64,000 nt of DNA from an uncultured Ferrovibrio sp. (lineage in GTDB: Bacteria > Pseudomonadota > Alphaproteobacteria > Ferrovibrionales > Ferrovibrionaceae): contig NZ_CALGPC010000017.1 of NCBI RefSeq assembly GCF_937960835.1, positions 86,449 through 150,448 of the forward strand, read 5' to 3'. Every line of letters starts with the position of its first letter. The stretch's first letter is position 1. The notes below the pieces were generated by a model that saw only the letters and a program-made list of their open reading frames with translations, had not been told where the DNA came from and did not search any database. Shown here piece after piece: positions 36,672 through 45,702 of this stretch. Made by a program: the position numbers and the translations under genes.

Positions 36672-38225
36672 ATGACCCATAAAAGCTATTACATCACGAC
36701 GCCGATCTATTACGTAAACGACAAGCCGCATATCGGGCATGCCTACACCTCGCTGGCTTGCGACGTGCTGGCGCGCTTCAAGCGGCTGGACGGTTATGAC
36801 GTGATGTTCCTGACCGGCACCGACGAGCACGGACAGAAGGTGGAGAAGTCCGCCGACGCGGCCGGCACCGATCCTAAAAGCTTCTGCGACCGCGTCAGCC
36901 AGACCTTCCGCGATCTCGCAAAGGCGATGAACTTCTCCAACGACGACTTCATCCGCACCACCGAGCCGCGCCATGTGAAGGCCGTGCAGGCGCTGTGGCA
37001 GAAGCTGATCGCCTCGGGCAACATCTATCTCGACAAATATGCCGGCTGGTATGCCGTGCGCGACGAGGCCTTCTATCAGGAAGACGAGCTGCAGGAAGGC
37101 CCCAACGGCCAGAAGCTGGCGCCCAGCGGCGCGCCGGTGGAGTGGGTGGAGGAGCCATCGTATTTCTTCAAGCTGTCGGCCTGGCAGGACCGGCTGCTGA
37201 AATTCTATGAGGACAATCCCGGCTTCATCCTGCCGGCCAGCCGCCGCAACGAGGTGATCAGCTTCGTCAAAGGCGGCCTGAAGGATCTGTCGGTCTCGCG
37301 CACCACCTTCAAATGGGGCATTCCGGTGCCGGGCGACGAGGCGCATGTGATGTATGTCTGGCTTGATGCGCTGACCAACTACATCACGGCAGCGGGTTAT
37401 CCGGATACCGGCAGCGAGAAATACCAGCGTTTCTGGCCTGCCGATCTGCACATGGTGGGCAAGGACATCCTGCGCTTCCACGCGGTCTACTGGCCGGCCT
37501 TCCTGATGGCTGCCGATCTGGAGCCGCCGAAGCGCGTCTTCGCCCATGGCTGGTGGACCAATGAAGGCCAGAAGATTTCCAAGTCGCTGGGCAATGTCAT
37601 CGATCCGCTGAAGCTAGTTGAGGAATACGGTCTGGACCAGACGCGTTATTTCCTGATGCGGGAAGTGCCGTTCGGCAATGACGGCGATTTCCGCAAATCG
37701 GCGATCATCGGCCGCATCAACAGCGAACTGGCCAATGGCTTCGGTAATCTGGCGCAGCGCACGCTGTCGTTCTGCGCGAAGAACACCAACGCCTCGGTGC
37801 CGACGCCCGGCGCGCTGAGCGGGGCCGACGAGGCGCTGCTGGCGCAGGCGGACAGCCTGGTCGATCGCATGCGCAAGGCGCTCGACGAGCAGGCGATCCA
37901 TGTCGCGCTGCAGGAATGGTTCGACCTGGTCGACGCTGCCAACAAGTATATCGACGTCGAAGCACCGTGGACCCTGCGCAAGACCGATCCCGCCCGCATG
38001 CAGACGGTGCTGTGGACCCTGCTGGAGGCGATCCGGCAATTGGCGATCCTCGCGCAGCCCTTCGTGCCGGCATCGGCCGCGAAGATGCTGGATCAGCTGG
38101 CCGTGTCTGAAGCCGCGCGCAGCTTCGCCCATCTGGGCGAGCTTGGCCGACTGCGAGCCGGCACGCCGCTGCCGCCGCCGCAGGGTGTCTTCCCGCGACA
38201 TGTGGAAGCCGTGGCGGAGGGCTGA
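36672..38225 (+). CDS. metG: Methionyl-tRNA synthetase
   Basis: 517 residues, class I synthetase. The HIGH-type motif lies in TTPIYYVNDKPHIGHAYTS (residues 5-23) and the KMSKS loop is KISKSLGNVIDP (about 300). It lacks the C-terminal tRNA-binding (EMAP-like) domain, and no four-cysteine zinc knuckle is seen, matching the short zinc-free subtype. The tatD gene begins two bases after its stop, the conserved metG-tatD-MBL order. Confidence 0.98.
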   Translation: MTHKSYYITTPIYYVNDKPHIGHAYTSLACDVLARFKRLDGYDVMFLTGTDEHGQKVEKSADAAGTDPKSFCDRVSQTFRDLAKAMNFSNDDFIRTTEPRHVKAVQALWQKLIASGNIYLDKYAGWYAVRDEAFYQEDELQEGPNGQKLAPSGAPVEWVEEPSYFFKLSAWQDRLLKFYEDNPGFILPASRRNEVISFVKGGLKDLSVSRTTFKWGIPVPGDEAHVMYVWLDALTNYITAAGYPDTGSEKYQRFWPADLHMVGKDILRFHAVYWPAFLMAADLEPPKRVFAHGWWTNEGQKISKSLGNVIDPLKLVEEYGLDQTRYFLMREVPFGNDGDFRKSAIIGRINSELANGFGNLAQRTLSFCAKNTNASVPTPGALSGADEALLAQADSLVDRMRKALDEQAIHVALQEWFDLVDAANKYIDVEAPWTLRKTDPARMQTVLWTLLEAIRQLAILAQPFVPASAAKMLDQLAVSEAARSFAHLGELGRLRAGTPLPPPQGVFPRHVEAVAEG

Positions 38226-38227
38226 AG

Positions 38228-39037
38228 ATGGCGGTGCTGATCGACAGCCATTGCCACCTCGATTTCGAGGATTTCGCTGCCGAGCGCGATGCCGTCATTG
38301 AGCGGGCACGGCAGGCAGGCGTTGGTCTGATGCTGACCATTTCGACGCGGCTGGATCAGTTCGACCGCGTGCTGGACGTGGCTGAGTCCTATCCGGATGT
38401 CTATTGCACGGTCGGCATCCATCCGCATGAGGCCAGCGAATATGTCGATGTCGATGCGGCGAAGCTGATCGAGCTGACCAGGCATCCCAAGGTGGTCGGC
38501 ATCGGCGAGACGGGTCTTGATTATTTCTACGAGCATAGCGACCGGGAATCGCAGAAGCGCTGTTTCCTGGCGCATATCGCGGCGGCGCGCGAAACCGGCC
38601 TTCCCATCGTGATCCATACCCGCGATGCCGATGAGGATACGGCGGCGATCCTGGAAGCGGAGATGGCCAAGGGGAAGTTCAAGGGCCTGCTGCATTGCTT
38701 CTCGTCCGGGCACGGCCTGGCCGAGCTGGCGGTGAAGCACGGGATGATGGTCTCCTTCTCCGGCATCCTGACCTTCAACAAGGCGCGCAATGTGCAGGAT
38801 TCTGCGCAGGCTCTGCCGCTGGAAAACCTTTTGGTTGAGACCGATGCGCCGTATCTGGCACCGGTACCGCTGCGCGGCAAGCGCAACGAGCCATCCTATG
38901 TTGTGCATACCGCGGCCTTCCTGGCAAAGCTGAAGAATGTCGGCATCGCTGAAATCACTGAGCGAACGACCGAGAATTTCCTCCGCCTGTTCGACAAGGT
39001 ACCCCGCGACGCCGTTGCGGATCGGAGGGCTGCTTGA
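38228..39037 (+). CDS. tatD: TatD family metal-dependent hydrolase
   Basis: 269 residues. A TIM-barrel hydrolase (DNase/exonuclease type). Metal ligands are visible in DSHCHLDFEDF, TVGIHPHEA, IGETGLDYFYEHS, IVIHTRDADEDT, LLHCFSSG and VETDAPYLAP. Despite the name it is not a translocase component. Better regarded as YcfH/TatD-type DNase involved in DNA repair or quality control. Confidence 0.94.
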   Translation: MAVLIDSHCHLDFEDFAAERDAVIERARQAGVGLMLTISTRLDQFDRVLDVAESYPDVYCTVGIHPHEASEYVDVDAAKLIELTRHPKVVGIGETGLDYFYEHSDRESQKRCFLAHIAAARETGLPIVIHTRDADEDTAAILEAEMAKGKFKGLLHCFSSGHGLAELAVKHGMMVSFSGILTFNKARNVQDSAQALPLENLLVETDAPYLAPVPLRGKRNEPSYVVHTAAFLAKLKNVGIAEITERTTENFLRLFDKVPRDAVADRRAA

Positions 39038-39061
39038 GCAGTCGGACGGAGTAGGCGGCCG

Positions 39062-39817
39062 ATGAAGGCGATCATCCTGGGCTGCGGCGCGTCGCCCGGC
39101 GTTCCCCGCATCGATGGCGAATGGGGCGATTGCGATCCCGCCGAGCCGAAGAACCGGCGCAGCCGCAGCTCGATCCTGGTCGAAGATGGCGGCAGCCGCG
39201 TGCTGGTCGATACCAGCCCCGATCTGCGCAACCAGCTCATCGCCAATGGCATCACCTCGATCGATGCGGTTGTGTGGTCGCATGACCATGCCGACCAGAC
39301 GCATGGGATCGACGATATCCGCTTCCTTGCCTATGCGGCGAAGAAGCGCATGCCGGCCTATGCCGATGCGTTCACCTCCGAGCGGCTGAAGCGGAAATTC
39401 GGCTATTGCTTTGAGAAAAGCAGCGATGGCTATCCGCCCATCATCGACCTGCAACTGATCGACGGGCCTTTCCAGGTCGGCGCGCTCGACATCCTGCCGA
39501 TCCGTCAGAAGCACGGGAATATCACATCCCTGGGCTTCCGCTTCGGCGATCTGGCCTATTCCAACGATGTCGTCAGCCTGGATGAAGAGGCATTCGCGGC
39601 GCTTGCCGGCATCAAGGTCTGGATCGTCGATGCGCTGCGCTACACGCCGCATCCGTCGCACAGCCATCTGGCGCAGACCCTGGAATGGATCGCCCGGGTG
39701 AAGCCGGAACGCGCCATCCTAACCAACATGACCATCGATCTCGATTACAACAGATTGAAAGCGGAACTGCCGCCGGGTGTCGAGCCGGCCTATGACGGCA
39801 TGGTGATCGAATGCTGA
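39062..39817 (+). CDS. PhnP-like MBL-fold phosphodiesterase
   Basis: 251 residues. Metallo-beta-lactamase fold with the HxHxDH motif as SHDHADQTHGID (about residue 76). The N-terminal LGCGASPGVPRIDGEWGDCDP resembles PhnP and related cyclic phosphodiesterases. Its place after metG and tatD is widespread and unlinked to phosphonate genes, so the C-P lyase role should not be assumed. It overlaps the next gene by 7 bases. Confidence 0.88.
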   Translation: MKAIILGCGASPGVPRIDGEWGDCDPAEPKNRRSRSSILVEDGGSRVLVDTSPDLRNQLIANGITSIDAVVWSHDHADQTHGIDDIRFLAYAAKKRMPAYADAFTSERLKRKFGYCFEKSSDGYPPIIDLQLIDGPFQVGALDILPIRQKHGNITSLGFRFGDLAYSNDVVSLDEEAFAALAGIKVWIVDALRYTPHPSHSHLAQTLEWIARVKPERAILTNMTIDLDYNRLKAELPPGVEPAYDGMVIEC

Positions 39818-40785
39818 AGTCGATCTGGGCGGTTGCCCAGAAAGGCGCCGCCGGCATGCTGAATCAATCCATCGGCCTCGCCGAGGCGCTGTTTGCGGAA
39901 GGTGGATTTGGCCTGCCGCAGGTTTTCGAGATCGAATTCCGCCGCCCTTACACTTGGCTGCCGATGCATCCTGCCTTTGCTAGCCTGAAGATGGTGGCGC
40001 CGGACAGCGCCCCCGAATTCAAGCCGCCATGGCCGGATGTGCTAATCACCTGCGGCCGAAAATCGGCGATGCTGGCGATGGCGGTGCGTAAGGCCAGCAA
40101 GGGGCACACGATCACCATCCATATCCAGAACCCGCGCAGCAATCCGAAATACTGGGATCTGGTGATCGTGCCGGAACACGATCGTATGCGCGGTCGCAAC
40201 GTGATTGTCTCGCAAGGTGCGCTGCATCGCCTGACCGATCAGAAACTGCGCAACGGCGCCGAGGCGATCCGTCTGGAATATGCGCATATTCCCCGCCCGC
40301 GCGTCGCCGTGCTGGTCGGCGGCAATAACCGCTATTACACGCTGGATGAAGAATGGATGCGCGATTTCACCGCGCAGCTTCGTCAGATGGTGCAGCGATC
40401 CGGCTGCGGTATTCTCGCCACCATCTCACGGCGCACGGGCGAAGCGGAAGCCAACCTGCTGCGCGGCGCGCTTGCCAGCCTTCCTGCCGCCTTGTGGGAC
40501 GGGAAGGGACCCAATCCCTATTTCGGGTTCCTGGGGCTGGCGGACGCCATCGTGGTGACAGGCGATTCCGTCTCGATGGTTTCCGAAGCTTGTTTTACCC
40601 GCAAGCCCGTGATGGTCGCCAAGCTGCCCGGCCGCTCGAAGCGCTTCGATGCGTTTTACGAAAGCCTGCTGCAGCGGGGACTGATCCAATGGTTCGACGG
40701 CCGGCTGCTGCAATGGGATAACGGCCGCCTGGACGAAACCGCGCGTATCGTCGCAGAAGTCCGCCAGCGCTTCGACTGGTCATAA
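39811..40785 (+). CDS. ELM1-like (DUF1022) family protein
   Basis: 324 residues of the family named after plant mitochondrial fission factor ELM1, with GT-B-like architecture. Blocks recognised are AQKGAAGMLNQSIGLAEAL, PDVLITCGRKSAMLAMAVRKAS, IHIQNPR, VAVLVGGNNRYYTL and VVTGDSVSMVSEACFTRKPV. The bacterial function is unsettled; a nucleotide-sugar-dependent activity has been suggested for relatives. Overlaps the upstream hydrolase gene, so co-translated. Confidence 0.82.
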   Translation: MLKSIWAVAQKGAAGMLNQSIGLAEALFAEGGFGLPQVFEIEFRRPYTWLPMHPAFASLKMVAPDSAPEFKPPWPDVLITCGRKSAMLAMAVRKASKGHTITIHIQNPRSNPKYWDLVIVPEHDRMRGRNVIVSQGALHRLTDQKLRNGAEAIRLEYAHIPRPRVAVLVGGNNRYYTLDEEWMRDFTAQLRQMVQRSGCGILATISRRTGEAEANLLRGALASLPAALWDGKGPNPYFGFLGLADAIVVTGDSVSMVSEACFTRKPVMVAKLPGRSKRFDAFYESLLQRGLIQWFDGRLLQWDNGRLDETARIVAEVRQRFDWS

Positions 40786-40828
40786 AGGCTGTTATTTTAT
40801 AACGCGCGACCGCTTGACGCCTTTATTT

Positions 40829-40857
40829 TGCGATCAGTTCTCATTATTAATATCGCA
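40829..40857 (+). promoter_or_regulatory. Candidate Fur/iron box before exbB
   Basis: An interrupted palindrome TGCGAT...ATCGCA surrounds GTTCTCATTATTAAT, which resembles the TTCTCATTA half of Fur sites. A TTGACG sequence at 40814-40819 may be a -35 element. The position, 53 bases before the exbB start, suits iron control of the whole cluster. The match was made by eye. Confidence 0.4.
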
Positions 40858-40909
40858 GCCCTCAGACTTCAGCCGCACGCAGAGGCGGTGCCATCGGAGC
40901 AACCTATTG

Positions 40910-41590
40910 ATGCAACACGAATTTTCGTTTGCCGCGCTGATACTGAACGCGGACCCCATCGTACAGACCGTGATGGCGCTGCTGGTACTGGCGTCGGTCG
41001 CCTGCTGGGCCATCGTGTTCGAGAAGCTGGGGAAGTTCCGCCGGTTGCGCAAGGCGGCTGCCGCTTTCGAGGCCGCTGTGAAGGCCGACGCTCTGGTCGC
41101 TGGCGACAAGCAGCATGACGATATCCAGGGTCATATCCTGGCCGCCGCCGCGCGCGAGAAGCGTGAGGGTTTTGAACCGGGGGAAACCCGCACCGAATTC
41201 CGTAGTCGGCTGGAGGCCGCCATGCGTCAGGCCATGGCGCAGCAATTGCGCAGGGTCGAACCCGGCCTGCCGTTTCTCGCCACGGTCGGCTCGGCCGCGC
41301 CCTTTGTTGGTCTGTTCGGCACTGTCTGGGGCATCATGAACAGCTTCACCGCCATTGCCGGTTCGAACGACACCAGCCTGGCCGTGGTCGCACCTGGCAT
41401 CGCCGAAGCGCTGTTCGCTACCGCGCTCGGCCTTGTAGCCGCCATTCCTGCCGTCATCGCCTATAACAAGCTGAGCACCGATCTTGGCCGTCTGGCGCAG
41501 CGCTTCAACGCCGCCATCACTGAGGCGGCCCGGCAATTCGCGCGCGGCACGATGCATGCGGCGCGCAGTCATGCCGATGCCGGCCAATAG
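40910..41590 (+). CDS. exbB: TonB-system energizer ExbB
   Basis: 226 residues of the MotA/TolQ/ExbB proton-channel family with three transmembrane segments (first at about residues 18-38). The conserved channel region GLPFLATVGSAAPFVGLFGTVWGIMNSF is at about 115-142, then EALFATALGLVAAIPAVIAYN. Assigned ExbB rather than TolQ because exbD and tonB follow and no tolA, tolB or pal is present. First gene of the iron cluster. Confidence 0.9.
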   Translation: MQHEFSFAALILNADPIVQTVMALLVLASVACWAIVFEKLGKFRRLRKAAAAFEAAVKADALVAGDKQHDDIQGHILAAAAREKREGFEPGETRTEFRSRLEAAMRQAMAQQLRRVEPGLPFLATVGSAAPFVGLFGTVWGIMNSFTAIAGSNDTSLAVVAPGIAEALFATALGLVAAIPAVIAYNKLSTDLGRLAQRFNAAITEAARQFARGTMHAARSHADAGQ

Positions 41591-41604
41591 AGAAGGGGTC
41601 AGTC

Positions 41605-42078
<474 letters not shown>

Positions 42079-42082
42079 CGCC

Positions 42083-42901
42083 ATGCGACGCGCTTCCTCC
42101 TGGGCAGTCTCGCTCTTCGCGCATGGTGGCGTGGCCGCCGTGCTGCTGATCGGCGTGCCCTGGCCGGAACCGCCAGGTGCAGTCGATCAGGGACTGCAGA
42201 GCATCGAGATTTCGCTGGCTGCAGGCGGCATTCCGAGCATGCCCGAGCCGTCACCGCCGCCGCCTGAGCCTGAGAAGGTTGTCGAGAAGCCTGTTGAGCC
42301 GCCGCCGGCACCGGAGCCCGAGCCGGTGAAGGCGCCAGACGTGGTGGAATCCCTCTCCACGCAGCCGGATATCGAGGAAGCGCCGAAGCCCAAGCCGAAA
42401 CCAGTCGCGGATGCACCGCGCCGTCCGCAGCCGCCGAAGCCAAAGGAGGTTGTGAAGGCACCTGAGCCTGCGCCTCAGCCACAGCCGCAACCGCAGGAAC
42501 AGCAAGTGGCCGTCGCGCCATCACCTGTGCCGCCGTCGCAGAGCCAATTGGGGCAGCGGCCGGCGCCGAATAGCGGCAACGGAGCGGCTGCGACCAGCGG
42601 TGGCAATCCCGGCGCCGAGGCAGATTACTTCGCCAAGCTGCTGGCCTGGCTGGAGCGGCATAAGGAATATCCGCGCCGCGCCCAGATGCGGCGTATCGAA
42701 GGCGTGACCCATCTGCGCTTTACCATCGACGGGCAGGGGCATGTTCTGCGCTACAACATCGAGCGCAGCTCGGGCCATGCATCCTTGGATGAAGCCGTCG
42801 AGCGGATGATCAAGAAGGCCGAGCCGCTGCCGGCGATACCGGCGGTCATCGGGAAGGATCGGCTTGAACTGGTCGTGCCGGTGCAGTTCCTGCTGAAATA
42901 A
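42083..42901 (+). CDS. tonB: Energy transducer TonB
   Basis: 272 residues. N-terminal membrane anchor (about residues 8-28), a long proline-rich periplasmic spacer with PEP and PKPKP runs (about 50-165), and a C-terminal TonB domain (about 185-272: YFAKLLAWLERHKEYPRRAQMRR, DGQGHVLRYNIERSSGHASLDEAV). It carries proton-motive energy to TonB-dependent receptors; none is encoded nearby. Confidence 0.93.
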   Translation: MRRASSWAVSLFAHGGVAAVLLIGVPWPEPPGAVDQGLQSIEISLAAGGIPSMPEPSPPPPEPEKVVEKPVEPPPAPEPEPVKAPDVVESLSTQPDIEEAPKPKPKPVADAPRRPQPPKPKEVVKAPEPAPQPQPQPQEQQVAVAPSPVPPSQSQLGQRPAPNSGNGAAATSGGNPGAEADYFAKLLAWLERHKEYPRRAQMRRIEGVTHLRFTIDGQGHVLRYNIERSSGHASLDEAVERMIKKAEPLPAIPAVIGKDRLELVVPVQFLLK

Positions 42902-42925
42902 GAATAGCTAGTAGAGGAAAACTCG

Positions 42926-44206
42926 ATGTTTAAACCGCTTGCCGTACTTCTTCTGGCTGCCGCGCTGCTCATGGCGCCGCGGGCCGAGGCCGCTGCCAGC
43001 GATGCCACAAAGCAAGCGGTGCTGAAGACCTATGCCGATATCGCGCAGGCGATGTATGAGGATTCCCTGCAGGGCGCACGCAATCTGCACAAGGCCGTCG
43101 CGGCACTGATTGCGAAACCGTCTGAGGCGACCATGAAGGCGGCGCGCGAAGCCTGGCTGGCCGCACGCATTCCCTATCAGCAGACCGAGGTTTACCGCTT
43201 CGGCAATGCGATCGTCGATGACTGGGAAGGGCGCGTGAATGCCTGGCCGCTGGACGAGGGCCTGATCGATTACGTCGACACCTCCAGCTATGGCGAGGAG
43301 TCGGACGAAAACCCACTTTATACCGCCAACATCATCGCCAACACGCAGATCAAATTCGGCGGCAAGACTTTGGACGCCAGCAAGATCGACTGGAAGCTGC
43401 TGCGCAAGCTGCATGAAGTCGGCGGCGTCGAAGCCAATGTCGCCACCGGCTATCACGCCATCGAATTCCTGCTCTGGGGGCAGGATCTGAACGGTACTGA
43501 AGCGGGCGCCGGCAATCGCCCCTGGACCGATTATGCCAAGGATGGCTGCACCAACGGCAATTGCGACCGCCGCGCTCAGTATCTGGCGGTGGCGACGCAG
43601 CTGCTGGTCGACGATCTGGCTTGGATGGCCAAGCAATGGCAGCCTGGCGGCGATGCCCGCAAGGCGCTGACGGAGAAGGGCGTCGATGCCGGCATCGGCA
43701 CGATCCTTACCGGCATTGGCAGCTTGTCCTACGGCGAGCTGGCGGGCGAGCGGATGAAGCTCGGCCTGCTGCTGAACGATCCAGAGGAGGAGCATGACTG
43801 CTTCTCGGACAACACCCACAACTCGCATTACTACAACGTCGTGGGCATGCTCGCGGTCTATAACGGCGAGTACAAGCGCACCAACGGCGCTGTGGTGAAG
43901 GGGCCGGGCCTGTCGCAGGTCGTGCGCGAATCTTCGCCCGAACTCGACCGCGAGATGCTGGCCAAGCTGAACGCAACGCTGGAAGCGATGACGGCGCTGA
44001 AGCAGCGCGCCGAAAGCAAGGAAGCTTATGACCAGATGATCGGGGCGGGTAATGCTGAGGGCAATGCCATTGTGCAGGCCGCCATCGACCGTCTGACCGA
44101 TCAGACGCGGACGCTGGAGCGTGTGGTCGCCAGCCTCGATCTGAAGGCGGTTGAGTTCGAAGGCTCCGACAGCCTCGATGCGCCGGAGAAAGTCGGTAAG
44201 AAGTAA
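42926..44206 (+). CDS. Imelysin (M75) family iron-regulated protein, first copy
   Basis: 426 residues. A signal peptide (about residues 1-22, ending AEA) is followed by a two-bundle imelysin fold. The family GxHxxE motif is intact as GYHAIEFLLWG (about residue 173), and RVNAWPLDEGLIDYV is characteristic. Imelysin/EfeO-like periplasmic proteins take part in iron uptake; a peptidase activity has been described for one Pseudomonas member but is not general. GAGGAAA ribosome binding site. Follows tonB in the same direction. Confidence 0.92.
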   Translation: MFKPLAVLLLAAALLMAPRAEAAASDATKQAVLKTYADIAQAMYEDSLQGARNLHKAVAALIAKPSEATMKAAREAWLAARIPYQQTEVYRFGNAIVDDWEGRVNAWPLDEGLIDYVDTSSYGEESDENPLYTANIIANTQIKFGGKTLDASKIDWKLLRKLHEVGGVEANVATGYHAIEFLLWGQDLNGTEAGAGNRPWTDYAKDGCTNGNCDRRAQYLAVATQLLVDDLAWMAKQWQPGGDARKALTEKGVDAGIGTILTGIGSLSYGELAGERMKLGLLLNDPEEEHDCFSDNTHNSHYYNVVGMLAVYNGEYKRTNGAVVKGPGLSQVVRESSPELDREMLAKLNATLEAMTALKQRAESKEAYDQMIGAGNAEGNAIVQAAIDRLTDQTRTLERVVASLDLKAVEFEGSDSLDAPEKVGKK

Positions 44207-44215
44207 GTGTCTTCA

Positions 44216-44239
44216 AGCCGGGTAGCTCGCTGCCCGGCT
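44216..44239 (+). other. Intergenic hairpin in iron operon
   Basis: AGCCGGG and CCCGGCT form a 7-base-pair stem on a 10-base loop, just after the first imelysin stop codon. There is no T-tract. It may protect the upstream message from 3' exonucleases or partly reduce read-through to the di-heme gene. Confidence 0.45.
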
Positions 44240-44259
44240 GACTTGTATTGGCATCCCGA

Positions 44260-45690
44260 ATGGCCCTGTGGACTCGTTCATCGATCCGCGCCGTCTGCGT
44301 CGTCATCGCGGTGACGATTGCCTGCGGCGCCTATGCGAGCGACAGGCGACCGGGCGGAGCGGCAACCTCCTTCAAGCCAAACAATTCTTCTGCCTTCTCT
44401 CATCCCTCAGCCAATATGAGTTTCGAGCGGCAACTCGATTTCAAGGTTGGCGACGGTATTTTCCGCAAATTGTGGGTTTCCGCGCCCAGTTCGACCAAAT
44501 CGTCGGACGGCCTGGGGCCGCTTTATAACGCCCGCAGCTGCCAATCCTGCCATCTGAAGGATGGCCGCGGCCGGCCACCTGCTGCGGGTGAGGAGGCGGT
44601 CTCCCTGTTTCTAAGGCTGAGCATTCCGCCGCAAGACAAAGCCCAGCGCGACTTGCTGGACAGGCTTCAAGGCAGCGCCATTCCGGAACCGACTTACGGC
44701 CTGCAACTGCAGACGTTTTCTGTTCAGGGCCTGCATGCCGAAGGCCGGATGGAGGTCAGATACGAAGATCTGCCGGTGCGGTTGGCCGATGGCGAGGAGG
44801 TCGTCCTGCGCAAGCCCAGCTATCGGATCACTGGTCTGAATTACGGGCCGCTGCATCCGCAGACCATGCTGTCGCCACGTGTGGCGCCGCCGATGATCGG
44901 CCTCGGCTTGCTGGAGATGATCCCGGAAGCCGACATCATGGCGCTGGCCGATCCGGAAGATCTCAATGGCGACGGCATCGCGGGGAAAGCGAATGCAGTC
45001 TGGAGCGCGGAGCATAACCGTCCCATGCTGGGCCGGTTCGGCTGGAAGGCAGGCATCGCAACCATTGCGGATCAAACCGCCAGCGCCTTTGCGGCTGATC
45101 TCGGCTTGTCCAGCTATCTGGCGCCAGCCGCTTCACGTGGCGAGTGCACACCGACACAGACTGCATGCCTTGCTGCGCCGGTGGGCGATGATCCGGCGGA
45201 GAAGGTCGAAGTGCCGCGCAGGATGTTCGATCTGGTCGTCTTCTATGCGCGCAATCTCGCGGTGCCGGCGCGGCGCGATGCCGATCATCCCGCCGTGCAG
45301 CGCGGCGAGCGGCTCTTCGCCGATGCAGGCTGCGGCCATTGCCACCGGCCGAGTTTCGTCACCGGGCAGGATGCGGCGAAGCCGGAGCAATCTGGGCAGG
45401 AAATCTGGCCTTACACCGATCTGCTGCTGCATGATATGGGCGAGGGGCTGGCCGATGGCCGTCCTGAGGGCCTTGCGAATGGCCGGCAATGGCGGACGGC
45501 GCCCCTATGGGGTGTTGGTCTGACCGAGATTGTGAGTGGCCATGATTTTCTGCTGCATGATGGCCGCGCGCGCGGCGTGCTGGAAGCGATCCTGTGGCAT
45601 GATGGCGAGGCCGAACCCGCCAAGCGGAAAGTCATGCAGATGTCGCGGCAGGAACGCGACGACCTGCTGGCTTTCATCAATTCTTTGTAG
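44260..45690 (+). CDS. Di-heme oxidoreductase (DUF1111 family)
   Basis: 476 residues, exported. A signal peptide (about residues 1-26) precedes two c-type heme sites, CQSCH (about residue 95) and CGHCH (about 363), in the MauG/cytochrome-c-peroxidase-like DUF1111 layout. A calcium-loop-like DPEDLNGDGIAGKAN segment lies near 238. It sits between two imelysin genes, an order also found in Pseudomonas-type iron-regulated clusters, suggesting redox handling of periplasmic iron. I chose the ATG at 44260; a TTG at 44248 is also in frame. Confidence 0.9.
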   Translation: MALWTRSSIRAVCVVIAVTIACGAYASDRRPGGAATSFKPNNSSAFSHPSANMSFERQLDFKVGDGIFRKLWVSAPSSTKSSDGLGPLYNARSCQSCHLKDGRGRPPAAGEEAVSLFLRLSIPPQDKAQRDLLDRLQGSAIPEPTYGLQLQTFSVQGLHAEGRMEVRYEDLPVRLADGEEVVLRKPSYRITGLNYGPLHPQTMLSPRVAPPMIGLGLLEMIPEADIMALADPEDLNGDGIAGKANAVWSAEHNRPMLGRFGWKAGIATIADQTASAFAADLGLSSYLAPAASRGECTPTQTACLAAPVGDDPAEKVEVPRRMFDLVVFYARNLAVPARRDADHPAVQRGERLFADAGCGHCHRPSFVTGQDAAKPEQSGQEIWPYTDLLLHDMGEGLADGRPEGLANGRQWRTAPLWGVGLTEIVSGHDFLLHDGRARGVLEAILWHDGEAEPAKRKVMQMSRQERDDLLAFINSL

Positions 45691-45702
45691 CGGAGATGTG
45701 TC

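Noticed and set aside
38093..39667. 524-codon frame antisense to tatD and the PhnP-like gene
   Set aside because: Shadow frame; both plus-strand genes have intact metal motifs.
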